In this document: positions 1-11,726 of the stretch, piece by piece
How the letters are laid out: each line of letters opens with the position of its first letter
Position numbering within the stretch: position 1 is the stretch's first letter
DNA from: Falciphora oryzae
Taxonomy: Eukaryota > Ascomycota > Sordariomycetes > Magnaporthales > Magnaporthaceae
DNA: 64,000 nt
Assembly: GCA_000733355.1 (NCBI GenBank)
Contig: JNVV01000001.1
Location: forward strand, 2,624,219-2,688,218
Reading direction: 5' to 3'
Made by a program: the position numbers and the translations under genes
The notes under the pieces: generated by a model
Databases searched by the model: none
What the model saw: the letters and a program-made list of their open reading frames with translations, nothing else
What the model was told of the DNA's origin: nothing

Positions 1-312
1 AGGCGGCAGAGGGCACTGGGTGACGCCCGAGGCGCCATCCATCTCGTTGGTGCTGATCTGGTTGATGCCATGGAAGTGCAGACCCGTGGTCTGGTTGCCC
101 AGGTTGTTCCTGATCTTGACAACGACCGTGTCACCGACGGCGGCACGGATGGGCGGGCAGGGCCACTTGTTGTTGACACCGATGACGGGGCGGGAGAAGC
201 CATCAGGCGCCGCCCGGACCCAGTCGATCGTCCAGTCGTACGTGACGGTCGCGGCGCTAGCCACGGCTGCCAGGCTGGAGAGGCCCAGCGTAGCGAGCGA
301 GGACACACGCAT
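1..312 (-). CDS. FET3: Fet3-type multicopper ferroxidase, N-terminal fragment
   Basis: The minus strand reads from an ATG at 312 to the window edge without a stop, giving about 104 residues. A signal peptide (first ~20 residues, ending ASAA) is followed by the first cupredoxin domain, which begins [17 protein letters not shown] and contains [23 protein letters not shown]. The HFHG is the first copper-ligand motif of multicopper oxidases. The opening TYDW/WV.AAPDG/RPVIG.N..WPCP pattern is that of fungal iron-transport ferroxidases (Fet3), which oxidise Fe(II) outside the plasma membrane and pass Fe(III) to the Ftr1 permease. The C-terminal three quarters lie outside the window. A laccase is less likely because of this Fet3-like opening. 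No Ftr1 partner is seen upstream. Confidence 0.85.
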   Translation of the reverse strand, partial: MRVSSLATLGLSSLAAVASAATVTYDWTIDWVRAAPDGFSRPVIGVNNKWPCPPIRAAVGDTVVVKIRNNLGNQTTGLHFHGINQISTNEMDGASGVTQCPLPP

Positions 313-934
313 GGCTGCGGTGTGTGGAGAAAGGAAAAATAAAATTACTAGAGGACGATCAATAAAGGGAGTAACAACGGGGGGATAACCAGCGAAGGGA
401 CGCGAGGCCCGTGTCAAGCGAGTGAACACGAGGAGCCCGGACTAAGACGTCGACCAGGGAGGTGGGGAAGACAAGAAAACCCAGGGGGCAGGAGAAACCT
501 TTGCGACTGCACGAGTGACGATCTCTCAAACCACGAGCCATGTGGGCGGGGAGAAGGCACGTTTATAACGACGTCGATGGGCCTGCTATTTTTTTTCCAT
601 GCTCGACGAGGTGGATGCCAAGCCAATGGAGCGTGAGCCTGCCCAGAGGCAGCCTAGACTCAGCGACGAGCCACACAGGCTGCCAAGGTTCAGTGCCGTG
701 TCGGGCTAGCGGCATCCATGTCTTCGAATTCGAAAGGGAGGAGGCCCGTCCGAACCCCCTCGCGGGCCCAGGGTTGGGCTACGGAGCCTGTGGGGCTTGA
801 GGCTGAGATGGCAGGATGGTGGTGGGAGCTATGAGTTGTGTGAATCCTGGGCCAAGGTAGCAACAGCCTCTATTGCGTGGCTGCAGGACGGATGTCCGTT
901 TTCTTACCTGCGCAGCGTGGGTCAACGCTCGTAT
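313..934. other. Upstream region of the FET3-like gene, no gene seen
   Basis: This stretch ends at the assembly gap and must contain the promoter of the minus-strand ferroxidase. A GATAA core (GGGGGATAACC) lies near 382-392, but I do not see the full ATCWGATAA element bound by iron-responsive GATA repressors. Open frames here are short and have no family resemblance. Confidence 0.5.
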
Positions 935-1106
935 NNNNNNNNNNNNNNNNNNNNNNNNNNNNNNNNNNNNNNNNNNNNNNNNNNNNNNNNNNNNNNNNNN
1001 NNNNNNNNNNNNNNNNNNNNNNNNNNNNNNNNNNNNNNNNNNNNNNNNNNNNNNNNNNNNNNNNNNNNNNNNNNNNNNNNNNNNNNNNNNNNNNNNNNNN
1101 NNNNNN
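935..1106. other. Assembly gap of 172 N
   Basis: A run of unknown bases. The size is probably an estimate, so linkage across it depends on scaffolding. Confidence 0.99.
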
Positions 1107-4100
1107 TGGTCTGGACGTGCGGATGTCTCCGAGGCCTATTCCAACTTCCACCTCAGACATTGCCTCATGGTCGGTGTGCCCGCGCTTGCTGGCCGCCAAG
1201 GACCCAAGACCCGAAGTTCGTTTCTATCAACTCAGCCAACCCGTTCCAGCCAACTAGCTAGCTTCTCGCGAACAGGTCGATATCCTATTTGGGGAGCAGG
1301 AGCAGAGGCTTGGTGCCGCCGGTAGAGCTGACGCAGGAGCGGGAACAGAGGGCAGGGTTCCGGGGGAGGATCCGTCCGTTGACAGCCGCTTCTCTCCTCG
1401 TTTCCGCCACAGTATATGGTGCTTACTCCGTACTATAGCAGATGCGGTGGAAGGTTTCCCCAGAAGCCAACAGGCGTCGAAGCCGACAATGGGTCCCGAT
1501 GCGGAAACATGTCCTGGGCCGACGGCCACTGAGCACACAGCAAAGCAGACGTGCCTGCATGCGGTTGGTGCTGCGGCAGGGGTCATGTCCTCTCAATGGC
1601 GGGATTTATTAGGCCAAGATTATGATGCATGTGCATATCGAAAACTGTCTCGATACCATCGAGTCACCGCCTCCCCTGCTGAGAGCATGTAAGACGCAAA
1701 ACGCAAAGAAGCGAGAAACAAAAACAAAGAGGCCTGCTCAAGAAGAAGCGGTGCGTGCGCGCGAGGACGCTGGTTGCTCGATGAGCTGGGCTGAGAACTG
1801 AGCCTGGCGGGCGCTGTCACCTGGAACTGGGGCGGGCTGGTGGCGCTAGGATGGGATATTTGCGTCTCGGTTTCTCCTTGCTTCTGCATTCTTTCTTTCC
1901 CGATCCGCGGCATCCACTAGCTCGCCGTTTTTGCTGTGCTGAGCCAGCGCTGGCGCCCGAGCATGGATGGGCCTGGAAGGGGCGTGTGTATGCGATAGGT
2001 GCATAGCCAGGCACTTAGGTAAGAGGGCGAGGTGGACAGGCCTCACGCGGGTAAGCTTATCGTCTTTGCGCCAGGAGGAAATGAGTTGGCGTGCGCCTGG
2101 AATGGGGGTCTGCGGCCATGGCATTGGACTCCCGATGTGCTAGCGCGCACGAGCCTGACCCCCCGGAATGGTCCCAGAGCGAGGCCACACGACACAGCGG
2201 CAAGCCCGTTTGCCGTTGCACCAGCACGGCCGATGCATCGTCAGAGCGTGCTGCGGGGAAGAGGGAGGGGCGATACAGGCAGTCTCGCGTGAGGTGGAGG
2301 GCAAAGTGGAAGGGATCGTCGTTGTCAAGCCCCATCAAAGCTGTCAGGCTCGTGGGACGCAACCACGGTGTTGGTGGTGGCTGATGCGATTTGGTGTTGG
2401 CTTGGTTTTTTGATTTCCGGTTTTGTTCTTTTGCCATCCGCGGCTGAGACCTCGGGTCCGACGAGGTGGGTGCCACGTCGTGCTAGCTGAAGCTACGCTG
2501 CTCCCCCGGGCTTTGCCATGTCTGACTCTGGCCGTCGTTGACTGGCTTGGCCTTATGCAGTGCCCAAAAATAGCCCCGCGCCCTGAAATTGCACCATGGA
2601 AGGCGCCCTAACACTTGCGATGTGGGGCAGGCAGCGAGTAAACAACACTAGAAAAAAAGACACACCCAAAACGGCAACCACCGGCGACTAAAAAAACTCA
2701 AGTCGTGACACGGCCCAATCGCGGCGCGTCGCGGGCTCTTCTCTGCACGAGAGCACTGCCTGCCAACCCAGGACCCCATTTCCAGGGCCTGCCGTGATAC
2801 GCAGCAGCCCGACCGTTCCGGGCGCCCTCCATTGGAAGTCTGGGGACACCCTCACGAGCCTTTGTCCGGCACTATTGGGCTTGAAATACCGAGCACCAAT
2901 CACCGACATTGCACCACCACCCTCCCAGCGTTGGCCCTACCTGCCAGGACGAGCATCGATCCCACCCCATCGGCCCTGTGCGCGATGGCCAAGACGAGCC
3001 AAGGCAGCAATCCACCCCGGGACCGAAGACTCGGGCGCTCTTTTTTTTTTCTCACCCCCGTCCGACGCGGGCGCGGTGTGAGTTGGCCTAGCTCAGGCCG
3101 CCGTCTCTCTCCTCTCTTGCTGGGCCCCTTGGCGAGGTCTCTGCAGGCGCTGCAGCAGCGTGCATCCTCCTCCTGCACAAACCCCGCAGCCTCGCTGCAG
3201 CCTGCATTGCACTGCACTTTTGCCCAAGATGGGAATCTTCTGGCGGTGGGGAGATGTGCTCGGCCCTGAGCTGAGGACCTAGCTCCCTCGCGCCACCTTT
3301 TTGTTCACAAACCACCGCTTCGAAAAGAGCCGGGCAGCGGTCGATAAGTGTCATGACTTCCCGAAAGCACGCGCGCTCTAAAACAACGCTCTTTGAGCCC
3401 GTAGTGCCAGCCTCCCCCGTTTCATAGTCCCTTCCCGTTCCTCCACCTCGCGGTGGGTAGGCCCTTGGGCTGAAGCAGGCCGGAAGATGGGAGGGGCCTT
3501 GCTCTCGGCTAGGCGGCATTAGGTGTTCCTGGCCGCCCTGAACGCCACCGCCGGGGTGCGACCGACAACCGAGCCTCCGAGATAAAAGGCTCATCAGACT
3601 ATCGATTCCAAAACAGCCACTCACATCATGCTCGAGTCGGAACTGACATCACCACGGGCCAAGAGGGGGAAAGCCCCTCACATTCCCCTCGGCGAGCCAG
3701 AGCTGAGAGCAGCAGCAAGCAGCACCATCGTGCAGAAGGAATCCAGTCAGGCGGCCAGCAGAGAGATAACAGGAGCAGAGCGGTGATGATCACTCGCCAG
3801 CAGCCACCTCGATGCTGGCTCACCGTCGTAGCACCCACTGCTGCATGGCGCATGCAGCAGCTTGGCGCCTGCATCTGCATCCATCTGCTGCTCTGCAGCT
3901 CACTGCGTCCCCTCGCTCGTTCGATAGCGACGGCCGTGAACACGTTGGTAGAGATCGCCCGGGTCCTTTTTTTCTCCCTCGCCACGCCGAGCCGCTCCAG
4001 TCAGCGCTTGGGTCGGTGTTATTCTTGTCAGCAAAACGAGCTGCAACACGCGGGCCGGTGCGATGGAAGGGTGTGAAGAAGCCAACTAGAGCCTGCCCGA

Positions 4101-5720
4101 AGGCGGGCAAAAAAAAAAAAAAAAAACCGCGCCGGTTTGTTGTTTCCGCGGGAAAGCCGCTAGGCCGGCCGGCCCTGGCACTAGCAGTGTCCAGAGAGCG
4201 CCAACACATTCTTGCATTCTTACGTACAGTTTTGCATGTCTCGATGCTACCCATCAACAGTGCCGGTATTGTTCGATACGAGAAAATTCATGGGTCGCTG
4301 CTGCTGCTGGCAGGGTTGGATACCTGCAGCCGAGACAACCCTCCTTCCTATTTTCCGAAGCTTGCATGCAAACCGGGACCAAGTACTCCTCTCATGTGAA
4401 AAGGCCGGGGCCAAGACCGGTGAGCTGATGACAAGCGAGGGAGACGGGCGGGGCTTATGGAAGACACGGGGAGAAGAGAGAAGGGTGAGGCCAAGAAGCC
4501 AGGCAAGACAAGAAGCAGAGAGAAAAGAAAAGGAAAAGGGGGAGGGAAAAGAAAAGAGAGAACAAAAAGTCACGGCGAATGGGGTCGAATGCTTCACTCC
4601 CCTGGCCCTGGCGCATCGAGGGAGTTTCCAACGAGCGCCGACGCTGACCGACGCCCAAGAAGCCTAGCACGAAGCCTCTACTTTCACCCCAGCCCTAAGA
4701 AACTTCATGGGAGCCCTGGCGCCTCCTCAAATCTCCGCAGGCGCATAAAGACGCGCCCACGAAAACAATTTAGGCTTCAATGAATGCTGCAACAACAATA
4801 AGAAAAAGCAAAGCCCCTCCAGAAAAGTCTCGGCATCGGTCGAATCTTGGTTTTGAGGCTGACGAGGGGAAATGAAGCGAGGGATACACTGTGATGCTAC
4901 GGTCGGATTCTGTTCCGGGTGCTACGGTGCCATCCGACTGTGCAAGTGCCGCCTTGGCTTGGCCTCAATCAAATGGAATCAAATCAGTCGCGCCGCCCTC
5001 TTGCTTCTCCCCCACGAAATGTTACCACCCAGGAGAGCGGATGTTGTTTCCCCAACCAGAGAAGTCGGGAGGACCAGTGTTGCTGCAGGTCTTTCTTGCG
5101 GCCCGTCACGCGCAGAAAGCCGGCAATAATTGCAACACAGAGCAGCCACGGCCAAAGAGGCGCTCACCAATTAATATACCACAGATTGGCTTCACACCAC
5201 CAAGGCGTCCCGATGACCACAGGACAAAATAACGGTTTTCCCGAAGGTGTGCTTCCACGACCTGCGCAGGGGAAGCACTGCATATAGATCACATGCCCGT
5301 ATGATGAGCGGCGTCATAGCACCATCCGTGTCACCCCTTTTTTTTTCCCTATCTCCTTGGACGCTATGCTAATTACCTCGCTTTTTTTTTTTGTACTCCC
5401 CCAACCGAGGATTCCCGCTGCGACATGGAGGACCCTCGACATGGGATGGAGCCGTGTGTAATGAACGCCGGCCCCGAGCTGCTGGGTACCACGGCATATC
5501 CGGAGACGGGTGGAAGCATCACAGGACCCTCTCAAATGCCCGTCATCCACACCATGGCCTTCGCACGCGCTGGGTGGCCTGTGGACGAAGCTGTAGCCAC
5601 CCGCGCCGCCCTCGGGTGGGTGCTTTTTTTTTTTTTATGATGTACACGGTAAAAAGACAAGAAGACATGAATGCGATGTGGATGTTGTTGAGAGGGTCGC
5701 ACGAAACGCCGGCTGCTTAG
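1107..5720. other. Long gene-free region with homopolymer and purine tracts
   Basis: About 4.6 kb without any frame I can connect to a protein family. Open frames on both strands are under 200 codons, overlap each other and lack conserved motifs or splice-joined continuations. The region contains an A18 run at 4109-4126, several T9-T12 runs (for example near 3040, 5339, 5383 and 5625) and a polypurine stretch at 4455-4570. It could be regulatory or transcribed noncoding sequence. Confidence 0.5.
4455..4570. repeat. Polypurine tract
   Basis: Roughly 115 bases are overwhelmingly A and G on the plus strand, with simple GAGAA/AAAAG-type reiterations. This is low-complexity sequence of the kind that gives false open frames on both strands. 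Confidence 0.7.
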
Positions 5721-7486
5721 CTTTTTTGTCATATTCGCATTAGCGAAAACGCCCTCATGCTGTGTCTTTGTTGGGGCTGCTGCTCTGGCCATCGTTCTGA
5801 GGGGGGACACGACATATCAGCCACCTGCTTGCTCAGCAGACTCGGCCACTGACGTACTGTGACTGCTCCGCGGTTTTGTAGTTTTAGTCTGCAGATGAAT
5901 GGTTGACGATAATGTCCAAAAGTCTCTCCAATATCAGAAATATCTGGTGGTTCACTCGGGGTCTTGCCCTCACCGGCCATGGATGAAGTCCCGAACGGGA
6001 TCACAAGGCAAAGTACCCCGGAGGTCGAGGCTTCAGCCACTTAGTAGATAGATCAGTAGCTTCAACTCGGGAGCTCTCGTCGAACCGAACCCCGAGAGAT
6101 ATTGTCGTTCAGGCGAGACCGGTGTATGTATGGCCAGTACGAGGCCTCTTCGAACTATCGAGTGGACACGGCTTGGCTCTCCACGCTATGCCTCGCCGTG
6201 TTCCTATTCCGTAAGTACCCAGTAGGAGCCGGTACAGTGTTTAGTATTGGCTCATCTCCTTCGTGTGACACTCAAGCCCAGCTGGACAGCCCCTGAGCGC
6301 CTCCGTGTGCCCCCTGAGTTGACTCCTGAATCGCATCCTCGTGGGTCACTTGGGCCCCATCATATTCTGTGGGGTATAGAAGCCGGGCAGAAGACGGTAA
6401 ACCAATGGCGAAAGGGATCACGGGCCGAGAGAACACTGATCCGCTCCTATTACCCCTTATCCAGGACTGGGTATGCGATGTCCAAGATGTATCCCCCTAT
6501 CACCAATGATATACGAAGTGGCACACTCGTGTTCCCATGGCAGCTTGCCGCGCGGACCTTATATACTCGTTTGGGAGTGGAAAAGTGGTTTCCTCCCTTC
6601 TGTTAATCACAGAGAGGAAGAGACCCCGAATGACTAGTAGAAGTCACAGGCAGCCAGTAACTAGAATGGACATACATTGGGAGGGCCCATTTGCCTTCAT
6701 GGTCTACTTGTATGGTCTACGTCCCTAGGATAATCTGTTACATGGACAGATAGATATCGACTATGTGCCTGGTCATGACCTGTTTTCTGATAGGCATAGA
6801 ACACAGCCTCGACTCTAGCTCGGTACACTCTTGGACAGGAAATGTTGCGTGCCCCGACTATCGCACAAGGCCTGCGGCTCACTGAGGGATATGGCTGCTT
6901 GATATGGCTCCGGTTAGCCAGTCGGACGACTGGAAATTCGATATAATAGAGGCTGACATGATAATGATTACTGCTGGCGTAGAAGTGATCAGGGCCCTTC
7001 GCCAGATCTGCTGGTATATCGTTTTGCCATTCTCCAATCAACAATCTCTCCAGTAGAGTCTAGCTCGTCACCATAGAGTCGGTATCAAACGCGCGGTGCA
7101 GCAGTTCGCTATCCAAGTTTCTACATGATGAGTACGATCCCAATCGCTCTCAAGTTCCTTGGTATCGTCCAGGGGACTTGGAGTAGCGACGGCACCGGCA
7201 AAAACGATGAGGCAGGCTTCTACTCTGACGGTGGAATCAACGGTAGGCGAGCCACACATGTGGGTGCAGTACAAGAGCACAGAGGAAATGACAGATAGAA
7301 AGCCAATGTATCCTCTGATGGGTCTCTAGACACAGCAAGCATACGCAATGTCCAACAACGGAAACTACTCCTTGGAGTGATGCTCTGATAACGCCCAAAC
7401 GCCCCCTGTTTATTGTGATGAGAACCGATCGAATATCGACACCGGGCCACACCAACAAGAAAATACCCACTCCCAATGGCGCCCCA
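5721..7486. other. Gene-free block of lower GC, possibly a decayed element
   Basis: This block lies downstream of the PRP6 stop codon. By eye it is more balanced in base composition than the GC-rich flanks and lacks their poly(T) and pyrimidine tracts. No long open frame, terminal repeat or transposase-like motif can be read in any frame. It may be an old mobile-element remnant or a PRP6 3' region plus spacer. I cannot decide between these from sequence alone. Confidence 0.35.
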
Positions 7487-10408
7487 TCAGCTCTGCAGCG
7501 AGGCCGCCACGAGCTTGAGCACCTCCTCGACCGACTTCCTCGCGTTCCGGGGGTCCTTGGCGATGGCCTGCCAGTGCTCGCCGTGGCGCGGGTCGTTGGA
7601 GACGCACTTAGCCACCACGTCGGCGCGCTTCTCGTCGGTGCCGTGCTGCATCAGGAAGCGGTAGTACCACGTCCACGAATCGCCCGCGTCCGCGTCGAGC
7701 ACGAGAGCCTTCTCGAACCAGGACTGCGCCCGCTCCAGCTTGCGCTCGCCCCAAAAGATGCGCGCCACGGCGACGAACAGGCCCGCGTCGTTCTCCACCT
7801 GCTTGATGGCCTCGAGGCTGAGCGGCTTGCGCTGCGTCCGCGGCTCCAGGTGCCAGATGCGCTCGCTCCACAATAGCCCGCTCTTGGGCATCTGCCGCAG
7901 CGCCGTCGCCATCAGGTTCTTGGCCTGCGCCAGGTTTCCCGCCCGCCGCTCCACCCGGATCAGCTCGCACCAGAGCTCGGGCGACTTGGGCACCGCCTGC
8001 CGCGCCCGGTCCAGCACGCTGCGCGCCTTGACCACGTTGCCCGAGCGTTCCTCGAGTCGCGAGTACAGCAGCCACAGCGGAACCGACGACGGTACTGCCT
8101 TGACTCCCGTACCGTATGCCTCCCTGGCCTGCGGCACCTTGCCCAGGTCCTCGTAGATCTGGCCCTTCATCATCCACAGCTTGGGCGCCGCCGGGAACAG
8201 CTGTAGGGCCTCCAGCACCTGCTCCAGTGCGGCATCATTGTTGCCCAGTTGCCGCTCGTAGGCCACGCTCCGCATCCATACCCGGTCCGTCGGCGCGTTC
8301 TGTCGCGCTGTACCCAGCAGTTTCTGAGCCTGCTCGACCTCGTCGTGATCCGCCTCCAGCTTGACCGCCGCCAGCCAGATATCCTCGTTGTTCTGGTTCT
8401 GCTGGAATGCCCGGCCCAGCACGAGTCGCGCCTCGTGCAGCTGACCGGCAAGCAGCCGCTCCTTGGCCAGCATCATCCACAGCACCTCGCTATGCGGGCA
8501 GGCCTCCACCGCCTTCTCCAGCACTTGATATAGCGCCTCCTTGGTCCCGTGATTCCGTTCTAGGTCCACCGCGGCAAGCCACAGTGTCTTGCTAGTAACG
8601 AAAACGCGCAGGGCGTAGGCGTATATGGCCCGCGCCGTCGCGAACTTGTCACGATTGATACTGGCCCGCGCGTCCTCCATCCACGTCTCCTTCCGGTCAT
8701 CGTCCTCATCCAGCCCCCAGCCGAGTGTTTGCTCAATGATGTCTTTGCACGTCGCCACGGCTCCCTCTTCCTCGCACTTCTCCGCTTCGGCGATCCACTC
8801 TTCCCGCTTAGGCATAGCAGACACCTGTGCCAGTTTGGCAACGGCATTCTTCATGATGGTCACGGTTCCATCGCTCTGCTCCTGCAGGCGGGCGGCGGCG
8901 ATCCAGATCTCGTGCGAAGTGGGGATAGCCTTCCGTGCCTTGTTCAGCACTGCCCTAGCACCGTTGGCTGTCTCGAGGCGGGCGAGAGCAAGCCAAAGGT
9001 CGATCGAGGCGGGAATCAGCTCGGTGGCCTTGGCCAAGAGCAGACGCGCGTTGTCCGGGTCTTCCTCCAGGTTGACAGCCTCCTTCCACAGCGCCTCCGA
9101 TTCAGGGATGTGGTCCAGTGCGCGCCGGATCACTCTCTTCTTGGACATGGGGTCCGACTCAAGTTTCATGGCCTCAACCCAGAGCCTGACGGACCGCATA
9201 TTAGCCTTGATAGCATCTGCGGCGATGATCTTGGCGTTGCGGCCCTCGTTCAACCTGATATTCTCAAGCCAGAGATCCTCGCTTTTAGGGCACTGCTTGC
9301 AACCCCGCGCGACCAGATTCCTCGCCGCGCCGAACTTGCCCGCCAGCTCCTCCACACGGGCCGCGGCGATCCAACCAGGCGCGTTGGTCGGGTTCGACTC
9401 GGTGGCGGACTTGAGCAGCTTCCGCGCAAACTCGACGTCTCCCACACTGACCTGCTCGGCAGATTCCAACTTGTTCAAGGAGGTAAGATAGCCTTTGGGG
9501 TCGACGGTGCTCGCTGTGCCAACCGAGCTGGCCAGTCCGCTGGCCTGCGAAGCCTGGTCGAGCCTGGACTGAAGGACCTTGTCTCGTGCGGCACCGATCT
9601 TGGCAAAGTTCGTCACGGTGCCGTCGCCGTTGGAGGAGCTGGCGCCAGCGCCGTCGTCGCCGACAGTGGTCGTCATCTCGGTCGAGTCGCGCGCGGCGGC
9701 CAAGACGCTGTCGGGCACGGCGTAGAAGCGCTGGTGGGCGGCTGTCCTGGCGCGCTTGTTCTTGCCTGTGAAATCCTTGGCCTCGGGGAGATTCGCCCAC
9801 TCATCGTCGGTGACGCTGCCGAGGGCACGCTTGAGGTCGGCAAACTGGTGCTGGATCTTGGGGTTCTTGCGCTCATACTCTTCCCTCTCGGCTTGCTCGC
9901 GAGCTTCCCTATTCGTCAGACGGCTCTGGTTGGTAATCTGTTCATCTGGCGGTATATTCGATAAACCATGTGATTGCGCCACGAATCCTAGCAGCGCTGG
10001 GGCAGGGAGACGGGATGGATGCGCTGGTGGGCTGGGGAAGATAACTAACCTCTGCTTCTGCCGGCGCTTGGCCATTTTGTCGTCTACGCTCTTCCATATT
10101 CGATCTGCCTCCTCGTCATCCTTGTCGTAGATGCCGCCCGAGAAAAGACCCGTCTCGTTGTCGGGATCCTGGTAGCGGCCGTCATCGTCGTCGTCGTTGT
10201 CGGCACCTTTTGCGTCCCTGCCGCCTTTCTTATCTGTGATGCCGAGCTGAGCCGAACGTTTCGCGACAGCCTCCTTTATTTGGTCCTCGCTTGGTCCTTC
10301 TCGGGCAGGACCCAGATCCGATCGCGTCGTGAATCCCGTCGCACCACGGCCCAGGCCCGCGACGTAGTTCTCGGGAGCCGGCTGACTCAAAAACGATAGG
10401 TTGGACAT
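7487..10408 (-). CDS. PRP6: Pre-mRNA splicing factor Prp6/Prp1 (U4/U6.U5 tri-snRNP)
   Basis: Two exons, 10408-10050 and 9908-7487, give 926 residues. The 141-nt intron has donor GTTAGT and a CTGAC branch site before TAG, and the junction restores RRQKQREAREQAEREE. The N-terminal PRP1_N domain is clear (SQPAPENYVAGLGRGATGFTT, then SEDQIKEAV and YERKNPKIQHQFADLKR). The rest, from about residue 250, is a long array of HAT/TPR-type helical repeats such as LWLALARLE and VWMRSVAYERQ. Prp6 is the scaffold that bridges U5 and U4/U6 in the tri-snRNP in the nucleus, and the length fits fungal Prp6 (about 900-940). The start at MSNLSFLSQPAP is preferred over the in-frame upstream ATG at 10528 because similarity begins there. 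The first intron cannot be skipped without inserting 47 unrelated residues. Confidence 0.93.
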   Translation of the reverse strand: MSNLSFLSQPAPENYVAGLGRGATGFTTRSDLGPAREGPSEDQIKEAVAKRSAQLGITDKKGGRDAKGADNDDDDDGRYQDPDNETGLFSGGIYDKDDEEADRIWKSVDDKMAKRRQKQRLVIFPSPPAHPSRLPAPALLGFVAQSHGLSNIPPDEQITNQSRLTNREAREQAEREEYERKNPKIQHQFADLKRALGSVTDDEWANLPEAKDFTGKNKRARTAAHQRFYAVPDSVLAAARDSTEMTTTVGDDGAGASSSNGDGTVTNFAKIGAARDKVLQSRLDQASQASGLASSVGTASTVDPKGYLTSLNKLESAEQVSVGDVEFARKLLKSATESNPTNAPGWIAAARVEELAGKFGAARNLVARGCKQCPKSEDLWLENIRLNEGRNAKIIAADAIKANMRSVRLWVEAMKLESDPMSKKRVIRRALDHIPESEALWKEAVNLEEDPDNARLLLAKATELIPASIDLWLALARLETANGARAVLNKARKAIPTSHEIWIAAARLQEQSDGTVTIMKNAVAKLAQVSAMPKREEWIAEAEKCEEEGAVATCKDIIEQTLGWGLDEDDDRKETWMEDARASINRDKFATARAIYAYALRVFVTSKTLWLAAVDLERNHGTKEALYQVLEKAVEACPHSEVLWMMLAKERLLAGQLHEARLVLGRAFQQNQNNEDIWLAAVKLEADHDEVEQAQKLLGTARQNAPTDRVWMRSVAYERQLGNNDAALEQVLEALQLFPAAPKLWMMKGQIYEDLGKVPQAREAYGTGVKAVPSSVPLWLLYSRLEERSGNVVKARSVLDRARQAVPKSPELWCELIRVERRAGNLAQAKNLMATALRQMPKSGLLWSERIWHLEPRTQRKPLSLEAIKQVENDAGLFVAVARIFWGERKLERAQSWFEKALVLDADAGDSWTWYYRFLMQHGTDEKRADVVAKCVSNDPRHGEHWQAIAKDPRNARKSVEEVLKLVAASLQS

Positions 10409-10940
10409 ATTGGAAGTCTTTGCGGGACGTCGAGGGCCCAGCACGGCGATGCTGCGGAACGCTGTGCAGGAAAATGAGGTTCGCGGCGCGGTGTGTTGTC
10501 TGCCTGGCCCGAATCCAAATATTTCCATCGGCCCTGAAGTTCAAGTCTCCACTTCTCTGCACGTCGCGGCCCCACTCACCCGTTGCTGCCAGCCGGCCCG
10601 TCATGAGGAACGGATTGCGGTACAATGAAATGACGTTATGGTCGATAACTTGGTAGGAACACCGGCAATGAGCATCTCGAGCTAGGCCGGCACCATGGGG
10701 CTCAATCAATATGGATGGTAGGTGCGCAGTTCAGTCTGCGAGGCTTCAAATTGATGTTCAGCCCCGTCCTTTGTATCATACAGCCCTAGCCCCTTGGAGG
10801 GCATGAAGACGAAGAGCAGAGGCGGAGAAATCATCGAGGGAACCAAACATTAGACTTGAGCTGGGTCGGGAGTGAAGAAGAAAAACAAACGACCAGGAAA
10901 AAAAAACCCCCCGTGATGATCGAATCCAGCGCATATCTCC
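10409..10940. other. Spacer: PRP6 promoter and downstream end of next gene
   Basis: Both flanking genes are on the minus strand, so this stretch holds the PRP6 5' region and the 3' untranslated region of the small membrane-protein gene. No coding sequence or distinctive element is seen. Confidence 0.5.
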
Positions 10941-11726
10941 CTATTTTCCGCCAAACCAGCCGGAAATGCCGCCCTTGGCCTTGGCCGCACCATCCTCAAC
11001 CTTGCGGTCGAACTCGTCCACCTTCTTCATCGCCCCAGCCTTGGCGTCTTTCGCATAGGCTTCCAGATTCGCAGCCTCTGCCTTCGCATTTGCAGTCTGG
11101 AGGGATGTCGGAGTTGGAGGTCAGCATCAGATCGACCCCATCGGAGATTTCTGCGTGTTGAGTTGAACCGTGGGCGTTGGACGTCGAAGCCGAACAGGGG
11201 TTGCTTGCTGGGTCATTGGGTCAAACTGCATGCCACTAGCGGCAGTGCCCTGGGGCTGGGATGCTGCAGACCCTAATAAAAGACGGATGTGGGGAAAGCT
11301 CCCCTGCCCGGCGAGACGTGTGGGGTGGGCGCAAGGCGATGGATGGTGATGACGACGGGATGGATGTGCAAACACATAAACCAGAGGGAAAACAAAGAAA
11401 AGGCCCATGAGTCTTACAGCAGAGTCGAACTTGGCACCGGCTTGTGCGCCGAACTTCTCGGCCTCCTTCTCGGCCTCCTTTCCGCGTCCCGGCAGCTCGC
11501 TCTTGACTTTGGCCGATGCGCTATGCATGTCGTCTACTCGGCGAGGATGTTCATGTTAGCGAATCGCTTCCGGACGAGGAACCGTCTCCCTCAATGATCA
11601 TGACGGGAACCTACGCTCGAATTGCTTCTGGGCGACCTTCGTGTTTCCACCAGACTGGTACAGGTAGTATCCAACGCCACCGGCGCCGGCGAGGCCGAGC
11701 ATCATGGGAACCCTGGACTTGGACAT
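10941..11726 (-). CDS. Small 'calcofluor white hypersensitive' family protein
   Basis: Three exons, 11726-11615, 11533-11418 and 11096-10941, give 127 residues in frame. It opens MSKSRVPMMLGLAGAGGVGYYLYQSGG, a short N-terminal hydrophobic, Gly-rich segment that looks like a membrane anchor. It continues with a charged helical region (KVKSELPGRGKEAEKEAEKF, then AKAEAANLEAYAKDAKAG) and ends GGISGWFGGK. This pattern matches the fungal proteins annotated as 'calcofluor white hypersensitive protein'. The name is inherited and the biochemical role is unknown to me. Membrane position and helical repeats suggest a mitochondrial or endomembrane small protein, but that is inference. The second intron is long for such a gene (321 nt). 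Confidence 0.75.

Noticed and set aside
8729..9964. A 411-codon plus-strand frame inside PRP6
   Set aside because: It is antisense to conserved HAT repeats and contains no recognisable domain.
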